A DNA stretch of 43,896 nucleotides, taken from positions 1 to 43,896 of the forward strand of contig NZ_PYAT01000020.1 of assembly GCF_003014655.1 (NCBI RefSeq), written 5' to 3'. This document shows positions 7,579 through 16,442 of this stretch, in pieces. The stretch's first letter is position 1. Each line of letters opens with the position of its first letter. A program made the position numbers and the translations under genes. Below the pieces are notes generated by a model. It worked only from the letters and a program-made list of their open reading frames with translations, was not told the origin of the DNA and did no database searches. The DNA is from Planomicrobium soli (GTDB taxonomy: Bacteria > Bacillota > Bacilli > Bacillales_A > Planococcaceae).

Positions 7579-9378
7579 ATGACAGTTAAATTTTCCGAAG
7601 TATGGGATTTGGATGTACTGTTTCCGGGAGGAAGCAACTCCAAAGAACTGAGATTACATATGGACAACGCCGAACCTAAATTGAATGAGTTTGAAGCGTT
7701 GGCACGCGGCTTCAAAGTGCCGGCATCAAAAGAAGATGCCCAGCAGGTAGCTCGCTTGCTTCAAGAAGTAAAAAACATGATGCTTCATTTGCATCAATCC
7801 GATGCGTTCATCGGCTGTTTGATGGCGCAAGATACGGAAGATAAAAAAGCGGCGCTGCTGCAAAGCGAAGCATCATCTATGGGAGCGCGTTTTCAATCAG
7901 CAGTTCAAAAAGTCCAGCAGGATTTGGCTAAGACAGAAGACGGCATATGGGCAAGTTTGCTGGAAGATGGAGTGCTTCGTGAATTTAGCTTCCTGTTGAA
8001 CGAATGGCGTGAAGAAGCGAAAATGCAGCTGTCTGAAAAAGAAGAAAGCCTCATCACAGTATTGAGCGTGGACGGTTACCATAGCTGGAGCCAATTGTAC
8101 GATATGCTCGTTGGAGAAATCAAAATTACGATGACTGTAGATGGCGAAGAAAGAACTTTGTCAGTCGGCCAAGCGGACAATTTAAGCTCACATAAGGAAG
8201 CAGCGGTACGACAGGAATCCTATGAAAAATTGGAAGCGGCATGGACGGAAAAAGAAGAATTCTTCGCTAAAACATTGAATTCAATCGCCGGTTTCCGCTT
8301 AGCAACATATAAAAAGCGTGGATGGGAAAATCCGTTGCAAGAGCCGCTTCATATCAACCGCATGAAAGAAGAAACGCTAAATGCCATGTGGGGGGCCATC
8401 AGCAAGAACAAACAGCCTTTTGTTGATTACTTAAACAAAAAAGGAGAACTGCTTGGAAAAGACGGCCTTGATTGGTATGACGTTGATGCACCTGTAACAG
8501 AAAGCACACAGCAATTTTCTTATCAAGAAGGTGCTGAATTCATTTTAAAACATTTTAAAAAATTCGGTCCGGAACTTGCGGAATTTGCAGAGCAGGCTTT
8601 TGAAAAGGGGTGGATTGAAGCGGAAGATCGCCCGAATAAACGTCCAGGCGGTTTTTGCACAGGACTGCCTTTGACAGAAGAATCCCGTATCTTCATGACT
8701 TACAGCGGATCGATGTCAAATGTAGCAACGCTTGCGCATGAATTAGGACATGCTTTTCATACCTATGCCTTGCGCCCGGTCCATTCATTGAACCGTTCTT
8801 ATGCGATGAATGTGGCGGAAACGGCTTCTACATTTGCAGAAATGATTGTAGCGGATGCTTCGGTGAAGAACGCCGAAACAAAAGAAGAGAAGATTGCGTT
8901 GCTCGAAGATAAAGTGCAAAGAAGTGTGGCATTTTTCATGAACATCCATTCCCGGTTCTTGTTTGAAACCCGGTTTTACGAAGAACGCAAAAAAGGTGTT
9001 GTTTCAGCTGGGCGTTTGAGCGAATTGATGGAAGAAGCGCAGCAAGAAGGTTTTGCAGGAGGACTTAGCTCTTCACATCCTCATTTCTGGGCTTCAAAGT
9101 TGCATTTCTATATTACAGATGTTCCGTTCTACAACTTCCCATATACATTCGGCTACCTGTTCTCTTTGAGCATCTACGCAAAAGCGCTTGAAGAAGGCAC
9201 CGGATTTGAAGAAAAGTACATGGCTCTTCTGCGCGATACAGCCATCATGACAGCTGAAGACTTGGCGATGAAGCATTTGGGCGAAGACATCACACAAGAA
9301 GCGTTCTGGGAAAAAGGAATTGCTTTGTGTGTGAAAGACGCAGAAGAATTCATCGCATTAACGTCTTCTGTAGAATGA
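7579..9378 (+). CDS. Oligoendopeptidase, M3 family (PepF-like)
   Basis: Cytosolic zinc endopeptidase that cuts short peptides, acting after oligopeptide uptake or intracellular proteolysis. The 599-residue length suits the M3 oligoendopeptidase F clade. The zinc motif HELGH is at residues 387-391, followed by the third ligand region MNVAETASTFAEM. The C-terminal FYNFPYTFGYLFS is also characteristic. The start ATG is 7 nt after GGAGG. The GNAT gene begins 1 nt after its stop, so the two are co-transcribed. The -10-like TATACT at 7530-7535 is a possible promoter element, without a convincing -35. Confidence 0.9.
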   Translation: MTVKFSEVWDLDVLFPGGSNSKELRLHMDNAEPKLNEFEALARGFKVPASKEDAQQVARLLQEVKNMMLHLHQSDAFIGCLMAQDTEDKKAALLQSEASSMGARFQSAVQKVQQDLAKTEDGIWASLLEDGVLREFSFLLNEWREEAKMQLSEKEESLITVLSVDGYHSWSQLYDMLVGEIKITMTVDGEERTLSVGQADNLSSHKEAAVRQESYEKLEAAWTEKEEFFAKTLNSIAGFRLATYKKRGWENPLQEPLHINRMKEETLNAMWGAISKNKQPFVDYLNKKGELLGKDGLDWYDVDAPVTESTQQFSYQEGAEFILKHFKKFGPELAEFAEQAFEKGWIEAEDRPNKRPGGFCTGLPLTEESRIFMTYSGSMSNVATLAHELGHAFHTYALRPVHSLNRSYAMNVAETASTFAEMIVADASVKNAETKEEKIALLEDKVQRSVAFFMNIHSRFLFETRFYEERKKGVVSAGRLSELMEEAQQEGFAGGLSSSHPHFWASKLHFYITDVPFYNFPYTFGYLFSLSIYAKALEEGTGFEEKYMALLRDTAIMTAEDLAMKHLGEDITQEAFWEKGIALCVKDAEEFIALTSSVE

Positions 9379-9379
9379 T

Positions 9380-9928
9380 ATGAATTTCTTATTTAATGGC
9401 CGTACATGTTATCTCCGAGCTTTGGCTGTAGAAGATGCAAATGAGATGGTACAGTTGCTCCTTCGCAACCGGGATTACTGGGCCATCTATGAACCGCGCC
9501 ATCGGGACAGTTATTTTACAATTGCAGTCCAACGGGAAAAGATAAGAGAAGCTATTTACCAGGCGCGGGAAAACAGGGAGTATAGTTTTGGTATATTTGA
9601 ACATGGCTCCAACCGCTTGATTGGCCATATCTCGATGTACGGCATCAAACGGCTGCCTTTTTTAAGCGGACTTGTCGGTTATTCGATTGATGAAGCCTAT
9701 ATTGGAAGAGGGATTGCGACAGAGGCTGTTCGGCTAATCGTCACCTTTGGATTTGAACAATTGCGGCTGCACCGGCTGGAAGCCTATGTTTCTCCTCGCA
9801 ATCTAGGTTCGATTCGGGTGCTGCAAAAATCCGGATTCCAAAATGAAGGGCTTTTGCGGGAATTCCTGCACATCAATGGCATATGGGAAGATCATTTTCA
9901 CTTTGCGCTGTTAGAAAGCGAATTTTGA
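9380..9928 (+). CDS. GNAT N-acetyltransferase, RimJ/RimL type
   Basis: Acetyl-CoA-dependent N-acetyltransferase of the RimJ/RimL/YjcK group, which modifies protein N-termini or small amines; the substrate is unknown. The acetyl-CoA loop is visible as Y-IGRGIATEAVRL, preceded by the core strand LVGYSIDEAY, and the C-terminal motif ENLGS type appears as RNLGSIRVLQKSGF. The 182-residue length is typical. The ATG lies one nt after the stop of the oligoendopeptidase, so translation is probably coupled and the ribosome binding site lies within the preceding gene. Confidence 0.83.
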   Translation: MNFLFNGRTCYLRALAVEDANEMVQLLLRNRDYWAIYEPRHRDSYFTIAVQREKIREAIYQARENREYSFGIFEHGSNRLIGHISMYGIKRLPFLSGLVGYSIDEAYIGRGIATEAVRLIVTFGFEQLRLHRLEAYVSPRNLGSIRVLQKSGFQNEGLLREFLHINGIWEDHFHFALLESEF

Positions 9929-10013
9929 AAGGGCAAGGCCGCCTATAAAAGATGGTGGAAAGAAATAAGAAGATGGTTATTCGAATAGGGGACAAAGTGA
10001 AAGAAGGTGCAGA

Positions 10014-10496
10014 ATGAACAAAGATAAACTTTTTTCATATCATAAATGGGCCACTTTAGCATGTCTGGACCACATTCAACCCATTGAAGAAGAGATTTAC
10101 GTACGTGAAGGCGGAAATTCATTTTCAACCATCCAAAAAACAATAGAACATACTATTGGAGTTGAACGGCTTTGGTTTTTAAGGATGCATGGCATCGAAC
10201 AGCCAGCTTTTGAACGCTTAGACGTCTCGACGGTTGAAAAGGCGAAAGAATCATTCATGCTGCTGCATGCCGAAATGGAATTGTATTTTGCTTCCATTAC
10301 GGATGAGCAATGGCAAGAGCCGTTAAAGTTCAAGAATACACGGGGCGATGAGTGTGAAAACACACGTGAAGATATGCTGTTCTCATTTATCAATCATGCT
10401 TCGTACCATAGAGGGCAAATCACATCGCTTCTGCGCCAGTTTGGCAAAGAAGGAACATTGCTCGAATATTATTATTATGTACAAAAAAACCGCTGA
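10014..10496 (+). CDS. DinB family protein
   Basis: A four-helix-bundle protein of the DinB/YfiT superfamily, which usually binds a divalent metal through three histidines; members include thiol transferases and damage-induced proteins of unknown role. Two of the expected sites are seen: H in KTIEHTIGVERLWF near residue 46 and the pair in NHASYHRGQITSLLRQF near residues 129-133. At 160 residues it is of normal size. Start ATG with GAAGGTG upstream. The gene is alone between an 85-nt gap and a strong terminator. The biochemical function cannot be assigned. Confidence 0.78.
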   Translation: MNKDKLFSYHKWATLACLDHIQPIEEEIYVREGGNSFSTIQKTIEHTIGVERLWFLRMHGIEQPAFERLDVSTVEKAKESFMLLHAEMELYFASITDEQWQEPLKFKNTRGDECENTREDMLFSFINHASYHRGQITSLLRQFGKEGTLLEYYYYVQKNR

Positions 10497-10514
10497 GAAA
10501 TTCTCAGCGGTTTT
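10486..10514. terminator. Bidirectional terminator
   Basis: AAAACCGCTGAGAA, A, TTCTCAGCGGTTTT: a long stem between the convergent dinB-like and carbonic anhydrase genes. The stop codons of both lie in or beside it. Confidence 0.88.
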
Positions 10515-11070
10515 CATTTCCATTGACAACAAGATCCAGTTTGCCGGTTTTCGGATCGATTACTAAGCCATGAACCGGAACGGAAGGAATCATCAAAGGA
10601 TGATTTTTGACCATATCGACACTATGGCGAACGCTGTCAGTAACATTGTCAAATCCTCTTAGCCACTGTTCCAAATCGACTCCCGAGTATTTCACCATCT
10701 CGATTGTTTTCTCATCAACTCCTCGTGCTTTCATCTTTTCGAGGACCGCATCCGGCTCAATTGCAGCCATACCGCAGTCATGATGGCCAATTATGTAAAT
10801 TTCATCTGCTCCCAACGCATAGACAGCGACAAACAAGCTGCGCATGATACCGCCGAACGGATGATTGATGACAGCCCCCGCACTTTTCACGATTTTTACG
10901 TCACCGTTTTTCAAGTTCATTGCTTTTGGCAACAATTCAAAGAGACGGGTGTCCATGCACGTTAAAATAACGATTTTCTTATCCGGAAATTTAGTTGTGA
11001 TAAACTGTTCGTATTTCTTGTCCTCAACAAACCCTTCATTATACTCCAAAATTTCGTTCAACATTGACAT
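10504..11070 (-). CDS. ytiB: Beta-carbonic anhydrase (YtiB-like)
   Basis: Interconverts carbon dioxide and bicarbonate in the cytosol. The zinc ligands of the beta class are present: Cys38 with Asp40 and Arg42 (TCMDTR), His96 and Cys99 (GHHDCG). The 188-residue length and sequence closely resemble B. subtilis YtiB. The first ATG (11070) is 7 nt after AAGGAGG and is chosen over the second ATG two codons later. Alone on its transcript; convergent with the DinB gene. Confidence 0.92.
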   Translation of the reverse strand: MSMLNEILEYNEGFVEDKKYEQFITTKFPDKKIVILTCMDTRLFELLPKAMNLKNGDVKIVKSAGAVINHPFGGIMRSLFVAVYALGADEIYIIGHHDCGMAAIEPDAVLEKMKARGVDEKTIEMVKYSGVDLEQWLRGFDNVTDSVRHSVDMVKNHPLMIPSVPVHGLVIDPKTGKLDLVVNGNENR

Positions 11071-11140
11071 GGCAATTCCTCCTTAGCTATTTCTCTTTCA
11101 TATTTTAATCTAAATTTTAGAAAAAGACGAATAAAGCGTA

Positions 11141-11173
11141 AAAAAAATCCGGAAGCTGTGGGCTTCCGGATTT
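11141..11173 (-). terminator. Terminator of mreBH
   Basis: On the minus strand AAATCCGGAAGC, loop CCACA, GCTTCCGGATTT and a run of T end the mreBH transcript 4 nt after its stop. Confidence 0.9.
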
Positions 11174-11176
11174 CTG

Positions 11177-12184
11177 TTATTTTGAAATTCGTTCAAGTTT
11201 ATTCATCATCACAAGAGAGCGTCCTGTACCGATGGCCACAGATTCAAGCGGCTGCGGAGCGGTATGGACAGGAACGGAAATCTCTTCCGATAACCATTGC
11301 TGCATTCCTTTTAATAGGGCGCCGCCGCCTGAGATGACGACACCTTGGTCAACAATGTCCCCTGATAGTTCAGCTGGGCAATTTTCAAGAGTTGCGCGGA
11401 TACATTCCAGAATTGCTAACAATGGTTCTTTTAATGTTTCTTGGATTTCAGTAGATGTCAGCGAAACAACTTTCGGCAAGCCTGTCATAACATCCCGGCC
11501 ACGGATCTCCAATGTTTCCGCTTTATGGGGAATAAGAGCATAGCCGATTTCTTTTTTGATTTTTTCAGCAGTAGGTTCGCCGATTAACACGTTGTAATGT
11601 TTGCGAACATATTGAATGATGTCTTCATCCATTCGATCTCCTGCTACTTTTACTGTGTTGGACGATACCACACCGCCGAAAGAGATGATGCCAACTTCCG
11701 TCGTACCTCCACCGATATCGACAATAACGCTGGCGATAGGTTCACTTACCGGTAAATCGGCGCCGATTGCAGCTGCCACCGGTTCTTCGATCAAGTGAAC
11801 ATTTTTTGCGCCGCTTTGTTTGGCGGCATCGTGAATGGCCCGGCGTTCTACAGAAGTTGCTCCACAAGGAGTGCAGATCATAACATTCGGTTTACGGAAT
11901 GCACCACCCATGATTTTTGCCGTTTTTTGCATAACGATTTTTAAGAGGTCGGTGGTTACTTCGAAATCGGCAATAACGCCGTCTTTAAGCGGACGGACAA
12001 CACGGATGTGGCTTGGTGTTTTGCCCATCATCGCTTTTGCATCTTCGCCTATTGCCAGCACTTTATTTGTTTTTGTATCTAATGCAACAACTGAAGGCTC
12101 GTTTAAAATGATGCCTTTCGCTTTGGTGTATACTAAAATATTTGCGGTTCCTAAGTCAATACCAATATCTGTTGAAGAAAACAT
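11177..12184 (-). CDS. mreBH: Rod-shape protein, actin homologue MreBH
   Basis: Bacterial actin that forms membrane-associated filaments and guides the lateral cell-wall machinery. Of the three Bacillus paralogues (MreB, Mbl, MreBH) this is closest to MreBH by its N-terminus ([19 protein letters not shown]) and its [10 protein letters not shown] and ERRAI segments. Actin-fold phosphate and adenosine motifs are visible: DLGTAN (phosphate 1), [10 protein letters not shown] (phosphate 2) and SGGGALLKG (adenosine). The ATG at 12184 is preceded by AGGAGGAGT at 6 nt; the reading frame upstream has no support. B. subtilis mreBH uses SigI; I see no convincing SigI site here. Alone on its transcript. 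Confidence 0.9.
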   Translation of the reverse strand: MFSSTDIGIDLGTANILVYTKAKGIILNEPSVVALDTKTNKVLAIGEDAKAMMGKTPSHIRVVRPLKDGVIADFEVTTDLLKIVMQKTAKIMGGAFRKPNVMICTPCGATSVERRAIHDAAKQSGAKNVHLIEEPVAAAIGADLPVSEPIASVIVDIGGGTTEVGIISFGGVVSSNTVKVAGDRMDEDIIQYVRKHYNVLIGEPTAEKIKKEIGYALIPHKAETLEIRGRDVMTGLPKVVSLTSTEIQETLKEPLLAILECIRATLENCPAELSGDIVDQGVVISGGGALLKGMQQWLSEEISVPVHTAPQPLESVAIGTGRSLVMMNKLERISK

Positions 12185-12385
12185 GCACAAACTCCTCCTA
12201 TTATAAAACAAGTTCCTTTCGCATTTTACCACGAAAAAAACTAGTGAAAGAGAGAGGGGAGTTTTTTGTAACATTAAGAAGGACTAAAGGTAATTTTATG
12301 GCGCGTTAAATAGTTCTATATGTATGTTTTGTAATCATTTTGACATCTAATTGTATTATTCTTGTTAAGTATATGTCATTTGAAA

Positions 12386-12417
12386 TAAAAAAAGAGGGCG
12401 TTAAGAACGCTCCTCTT
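12386..12417 (-). terminator. Terminator overlapping the end of the 54-aa gene
   Basis: On the minus strand AAGAGGAGCGTT, CTT, AACGCCCTCTT and a run of T. The stem includes the last codons of the small membrane-protein gene and ends its transcript before mreBH. Confidence 0.8.
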
Positions 12418-12565
12418 CAAAATCTCGATATATTTTCGCTGGTATCGGATCAACATGTTCCGCATCGTGTGAATGCAGTTCTTTTCCAAGAAAATGCATA
12501 AGTGTTACGAAAAATAGGCCGATAACGACCATAAATCCAAGGGTGACTGCAATACCGTAAATCAT
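12401..12565 (-). CDS. Small single-pass membrane protein (54 aa)
   Basis: An open frame of 54 codons beginning MIYGIAVTLGF, with one membrane helix (about residues 3-26, Gly/Val/Phe/Leu-rich, no charges) followed by a charged cytoplasmic-type tail with several His, Asp and Glu (HSHDAEH, DFEEERS). The Shine-Dalgarno GAGGAG is 9 nt upstream, a perfect TATAAT lies at 12605-12610 on the same strand, and an intrinsic terminator overlaps its stop, so it looks like a complete gene. I do not recognise the family. Not part of the mreBH transcript. Confidence 0.65.
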   Translation of the reverse strand: MIYGIAVTLGFMVVIGLFFVTLMHFLGKELHSHDAEHVDPIPAKIYRDFEEERS

Positions 12566-12604
12566 ATAGGACAACTCCTCTCCTGTTTATAATCATCAAT
12601 AGAC

Positions 12605-12610
12605 ATTATA
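12605..12610 (-). promoter_or_regulatory. -10 element (TATAAT) for the 54-aa gene
   Basis: Perfect TATAAT on the minus strand, 39 nt upstream of the ATG. The -35 at 17 nt would be TTAATT, a weak match. Confidence 0.5.
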
Positions 12611-12651
12611 CCGAAAAATCAACAGAAAATTAAGTGTCGATTTTCAGAACC

Positions 12652-13884
12652 TTAAAAAGCCCAATTGCCGTCTCTGAAAATCGGTTCACGCGTCCCGTCT
12701 TCCAATATGCCATCAATATCCATTTTATCAGAGCCGACCATAAAATCGACATGTGTAATGCTTTGGTTCAACCCGTGTTTTTCCAGCTCTTCAGTGGACA
12801 TCGTTTTGCCGCCTTCGAGGCAGAATGCATAAGCGCTGCCAATGGCAAAATGGTTGGATGCGTTTTCGTCGAACAGAGTATTGTAAAATAAAATATTTGA
12901 AGCGGAAATTGGTGACTGATGCGGTACAAGCGCAACTTCGCCTAAGAAGTGTGAGCCTTCGTCCGAAGCCACCAGCTGTTTTAAAACTTCTTCTCCTTGA
13001 GCAGCTGTTACGTCCGTGATTCGGCCGTTCTCGAAAGTAATTTTAAACTCATCAATAATATTACCGCCATAGCTAAGGGGCTTTGTACTGGATACATACC
13101 CATTCACGCCTGTTTTATGCGGTACTGTGAAAACTTCCTCAGTCGGCATATTGGCCATGAATGCAGCGCCTTTTTCGTTCACCGAACCGGCACCGCACCA
13201 AAGATGGCCATCAGGAAGAGCAACTTCCAAATCGGTATTTGGAGATGTATAGTGCAATTTTTTATATTTCTTACTGTTTAGATAATCAACTTTAGTATGA
13301 AGTGTTTTGTCATGGGCAAGCCATGCTTCAACCGGTTCATCAAGATCTGCGCGTACTGCTTTGAAAATCGCTTCCCATAGCGCTTCAATTTGCGCTTCTT
13401 CGGCAAGGTCCGGAAAAACTTTTGCCGCCCATGCTTTGGAAGGAGCCGCAATCACAGACCAGCTCACCTTGTCCGATTGTACCATTTGGCGGTATTTGCT
13501 TAAAGCCGTTCCGGCCGCTTTTTGGGCAGCGGAAATTCGTTTCGAGTCAATGCCTTTCAGAAGGTCAGGGCTTTGAGAAACGATGCTGAGAAACGCCGCA
13601 CCTTGTTCTGCCAACTGCTCACGCTCTTGGACTTTCCAAGCAGGAAACTCTGAAAACGATTCTTCGGGAGCCAATTCAAAACGCAATCGGCTTGTTTCAT
13701 CATCGTTCCAATCAATATGTACCTGTTTTGAACCGTATTCATATGCTTTTTTCGCAATCAAACGTACTAGCGGGGCTGCTTCAATAGCTGCCGCGATATA
13801 AAGCGGTTGGCCAGGTTGAATGTTAACTCCAACAGTTACAACTAATTCAGCATATCGAGATAATTTATCATTAAAAGACGTCAA
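12652..13884 (-). CDS. M29 family aminopeptidase, copy 2
   Basis: Paralogue of the M29 aminopeptidase at 1425-2654 with the same layout: N-terminal YAELVVTVGVNIQPGQ, NMPTEEVFTVPHKTG and GEVALVPHQSPIS (metal-binding glutamates), TLFDENASNHFAIG, and THVDFMVGSDKMDIDG. It is 410 residues with a TTG start at 13884 that has GGAGAG at 6 nt spacing; the paralogue uses ATG at the equivalent position (MTFEEKL against MTSFNDKL). No obvious inactivating change is seen. The two copies probably differ in specificity or regulation. It stands alone; the 54-aa gene downstream has its own promoter. Confidence 0.9.
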   Translation of the reverse strand: MTSFNDKLSRYAELVVTVGVNIQPGQPLYIAAAIEAAPLVRLIAKKAYEYGSKQVHIDWNDDETSRLRFELAPEESFSEFPAWKVQEREQLAEQGAAFLSIVSQSPDLLKGIDSKRISAAQKAAGTALSKYRQMVQSDKVSWSVIAAPSKAWAAKVFPDLAEEAQIEALWEAIFKAVRADLDEPVEAWLAHDKTLHTKVDYLNSKKYKKLHYTSPNTDLEVALPDGHLWCGAGSVNEKGAAFMANMPTEEVFTVPHKTGVNGYVSSTKPLSYGGNIIDEFKITFENGRITDVTAAQGEEVLKQLVASDEGSHFLGEVALVPHQSPISASNILFYNTLFDENASNHFAIGSAYAFCLEGGKTMSTEELEKHGLNQSITHVDFMVGSDKMDIDGILEDGTREPIFRDGNWAF

Positions 13885-14091
13885 TTAAATCTCTCCTCTC
13901 ATCTTTTTCATAGTAGCAATATTCAATCACCCTTCGCAATGTATATTCGCCCATTTAGCAAAAAAAAGTCATAGGAGCCTCTTTTATTCGGCAAAACAAG
14001 ATTGCAGCTGCAAATCCCTCTATGATTCCGCTCTATAAAATGTTTCCCAGGACTTTAAATACGGGTACAGAAAAAGAAGGGGATGAGAAGC

Positions 14092-15399
14092 ATGAAAACA
14101 GATGTATTCATCAGCGGCGGCGGCATTGGCGGCTTGACGCTTGCACTCAAACTGGTGCAACGGGGAGTGAAAGTCGTCCTTGCAGAACGGCAGATTAAAG
14201 CTCCTGCCACATATAAAGGAGAATTGCTGCAGCCGAAAAGCATGAAGATTTTTGATGATCTGGGCTTGTTTGAAAAAGTCCATGCACGTGCCAATGAAAT
14301 CAAAGTATTGGATATGCTCGAGTTGTCGAGTTCATTGAAAGTGCTTGACCAGTCTTTTATGGATTATAGTGTCCTTCCTGGTAAATACAGTGCCTCGTAT
14401 ATGATGCCACACGAAGAACTGAAGGGTTTGATGCTTCAGCTCGCCTCTACCTATCAACATTTTCATTATTTGAGTGGAAGTATATGCAAGGGCTTTACAA
14501 AACAGGCAGCATTGCTGCAAAGGGGAAAAGAACAGTTTGAAGTGGAGGCAGACTATTTTTTCGGTGCGGAAGGACGTTCTTCCATAACTCGAAAAGAAAT
14601 GGGGATTGAAGTCAAACAAACTACTTATAATCACCATTTTCTGACTGTCACATTTCCACGGGATGAAAAATTTACAGACGGACAAATCGTCTCTACATAC
14701 AATCGTTTTTTAGGTTTGTTTCCATTGCCAGATGGAAAAGTGAGAAGCGTGTATTTGATTCCTCAAGGGGATTACAAGCAGTTAAAAGAAAAACCGATTA
14801 GCCACTTCCATAAACTTTACACGGATTTAGCGCCAGTTGTAGATGGGTATGTACAAAAGTTGACGGACTGGAAAGAAATCCAGTTAATGATACCGGTCAT
14901 GTTCCATGCACCTTCCTATGTGAAAGAAAATAAGGCGATCATTGGCGATGCTGCCCATGCCGTACACCCGATGGCGGGTGAAGGAATGAATATGGCCATT
15001 CAAGATGCCGATATATTAGGTGAATTGACAGCAGATATGCTTGAAAGCGGAAAAACCGATCCGGCTAATCTAACGTGGTACGAAAAGGTTCGTTATAGAC
15101 GGGCTGATCATGTGCTGCAGCTAAGCCATTTGGCAGCCTTGGCTTATTCGTTCCCGTTCAAGCCGGTCAGTTTTATCAGAAAAAGAACATTTGAACGAAT
15201 GGAAGAAGATCCGATTCTCCACTTTAAGCAGATGCTGAATGTTTCAGGTCTTGGCATGTGGAAAGAAAATTTTCATGACCGGTTCATTCAAGGGGGTCTT
15301 ATGCCGATCCGGTCGAAGAATTTGCCGACGGACCTGAAAGAATTGAAATACTTTACAAGAGAAGATGATTACCCATGGAAAGTGGAGGGACTTTTATGA
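14092..15399 (+). CDS. FAD-dependent monooxygenase (PHBH/UbiH fold)
   Basis: Flavoprotein of the p-hydroxybenzoate hydroxylase / UbiH / kynurenine monooxygenase superfamily, expected to hydroxylate an aromatic or polyene substrate with NAD(P)H and oxygen. The dinucleotide-binding motif SGGGIGG (8-14) and the late GDAAHAVHP-MAGEG (from residue 285), which binds the FAD ribityl chain, are both present. The 435-residue start at 14092 lies 9 nt after GAAGGGG; an upstream ATG at 14083 abuts the Shine-Dalgarno. Its stop overlaps the start of the methyltransferase (ATGA), so the two form a coupled pair. The C-terminal part has several aromatic/hydrophobic stretches. The substrate is unknown. Confidence 0.85.
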   Translation: MKTDVFISGGGIGGLTLALKLVQRGVKVVLAERQIKAPATYKGELLQPKSMKIFDDLGLFEKVHARANEIKVLDMLELSSSLKVLDQSFMDYSVLPGKYSASYMMPHEELKGLMLQLASTYQHFHYLSGSICKGFTKQAALLQRGKEQFEVEADYFFGAEGRSSITRKEMGIEVKQTTYNHHFLTVTFPRDEKFTDGQIVSTYNRFLGLFPLPDGKVRSVYLIPQGDYKQLKEKPISHFHKLYTDLAPVVDGYVQKLTDWKEIQLMIPVMFHAPSYVKENKAIIGDAAHAVHPMAGEGMNMAIQDADILGELTADMLESGKTDPANLTWYEKVRYRRADHVLQLSHLAALAYSFPFKPVSFIRKRTFERMEEDPILHFKQMLNVSGLGMWKENFHDRFIQGGLMPIRSKNLPTDLKELKYFTREDDYPWKVEGLL

Positions 15400-16382
15400 T
15401 AGATGTAATGAAAATGCTGAAAGCACGAATGTATATGAAACGGAACGAACCTTTTTTATATAGTTGGCATGCCTATGTCGGCTATGAGCTGGACTTGTTT
15501 AAAGCGTTTGAAAGGCCGGTTACGAAGTTCGATGTTGCAGATGCTTTGCAGCTTGATGAAGCCTTATTGGAGCAATGGGTGAGTGTCGGGGTTTCTATAG
15601 GGCATTTGAAAGAAGCCGGCAGAAACCGCTACAAAACATGGAACACGTGGAAGCTGCCGAAGCCGAAAGGCCAAAACTCATCTGGTGTATTATTGAAAGA
15701 AATGATGGAATTGCATATCCCGACACTTCTCAGCTATCCTGAAATGATGCGGGAAGGGAAACGCCGCCATTTTGACGAGGAAAAACACGCGCCTACTGTT
15801 GCAGAGACCAGCCGTTTGCTTGAAGTTTTGGCCATGCCAAAAATGGCAAAACAATTAAAAGAGAAAAAAGGCGGAAACGTTCTTGATATCGGATGTGGTG
15901 AAGCTGGCTATATTAAAAAATTAGCTGAACGTTTTCCAAGCACTCAATTTACAGGAATAGAAATAAGTCCAACAGTCACTGAAACCGCAAAAAAATTAAC
16001 CGCTGGACTGAACAACATCAACATTGAAAATGCAGATTTATGGAAATATGCGCCAGAAACTCCCCAAGATTTGATTTTGATGAACAACGTTATCCATTAT
16101 ATTGATTTGGAAGACCGCCAAAAACTTTACCATCAACTGGCCAGCTGGTTGAATGAAGATGGAGTGTTATCGATTGTGACACCGATCGCGGGCAGCACCG
16201 ACAGTCCGCCATTCGCCAATGTTTTTAACAGCTTTTTCTCTTCCTTCGACAATTTATATCGTTTGCCGACTACCGAAGAACTGACCGAATGGGGCGCAGA
16301 AGCAGGATTCACCATGATCGGCATCCACACGGTCATAAAAGAAGGCAGCTGGTACATTGTGCAATACCAGAAGGAAAGCTGA
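15396..16382 (+). CDS. SAM-dependent methyltransferase, O-methyltransferase-like
   Basis: Class I methyltransferase with a VLDIGCGEAGY motif I at residues 162-172, an acidic end of strand 2 (TGIEIS) and a motif IV-like NNVIHYI. The first 120 residues look like the helical/winged-helix dimerisation domain of plant-type and CrtF-type O-methyltransferases (short helices, then LKEAGRNRYKT). The ATG at 15396 overlaps the monooxygenase stop and has AGTGGAGGGA at 5 nt spacing. A hydroxylase translationally coupled to an O-methyltransferase suggests hydroxylation followed by methylation of the same scaffold. I do not know the product. A terminator follows at once, so the unit is only two genes. Confidence 0.82.
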   Translation: MIDVMKMLKARMYMKRNEPFLYSWHAYVGYELDLFKAFERPVTKFDVADALQLDEALLEQWVSVGVSIGHLKEAGRNRYKTWNTWKLPKPKGQNSSGVLLKEMMELHIPTLLSYPEMMREGKRRHFDEEKHAPTVAETSRLLEVLAMPKMAKQLKEKKGGNVLDIGCGEAGYIKKLAERFPSTQFTGIEISPTVTETAKKLTAGLNNINIENADLWKYAPETPQDLILMNNVIHYIDLEDRQKLYHQLASWLNEDGVLSIVTPIAGSTDSPPFANVFNSFFSSFDNLYRLPTTEELTEWGAEAGFTMIGIHTVIKEGSWYIVQYQKES

Positions 16383-16403
16383 AAAAGCTGTCGCGCTGAA
16401 AAT

Positions 16404-16442
16404 AAAAAAGTCCCGGAAGAATTATTCTTCCGGGACTTTTTT
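16404..16442. terminator. Bidirectional terminator
   Basis: AAAAAAGTCCCGGAAGAAT and its reverse complement around a one-to-three-base loop, with T-runs both ways. It closes the monooxygenase-methyltransferase unit and the convergent yfkK. Confidence 0.92.

Noticed and set aside
11835..12206. 123-codon ORF antisense to mreBH
   Set aside because: It is a shadow of mreBH with no Shine-Dalgarno and no recognisable domain.
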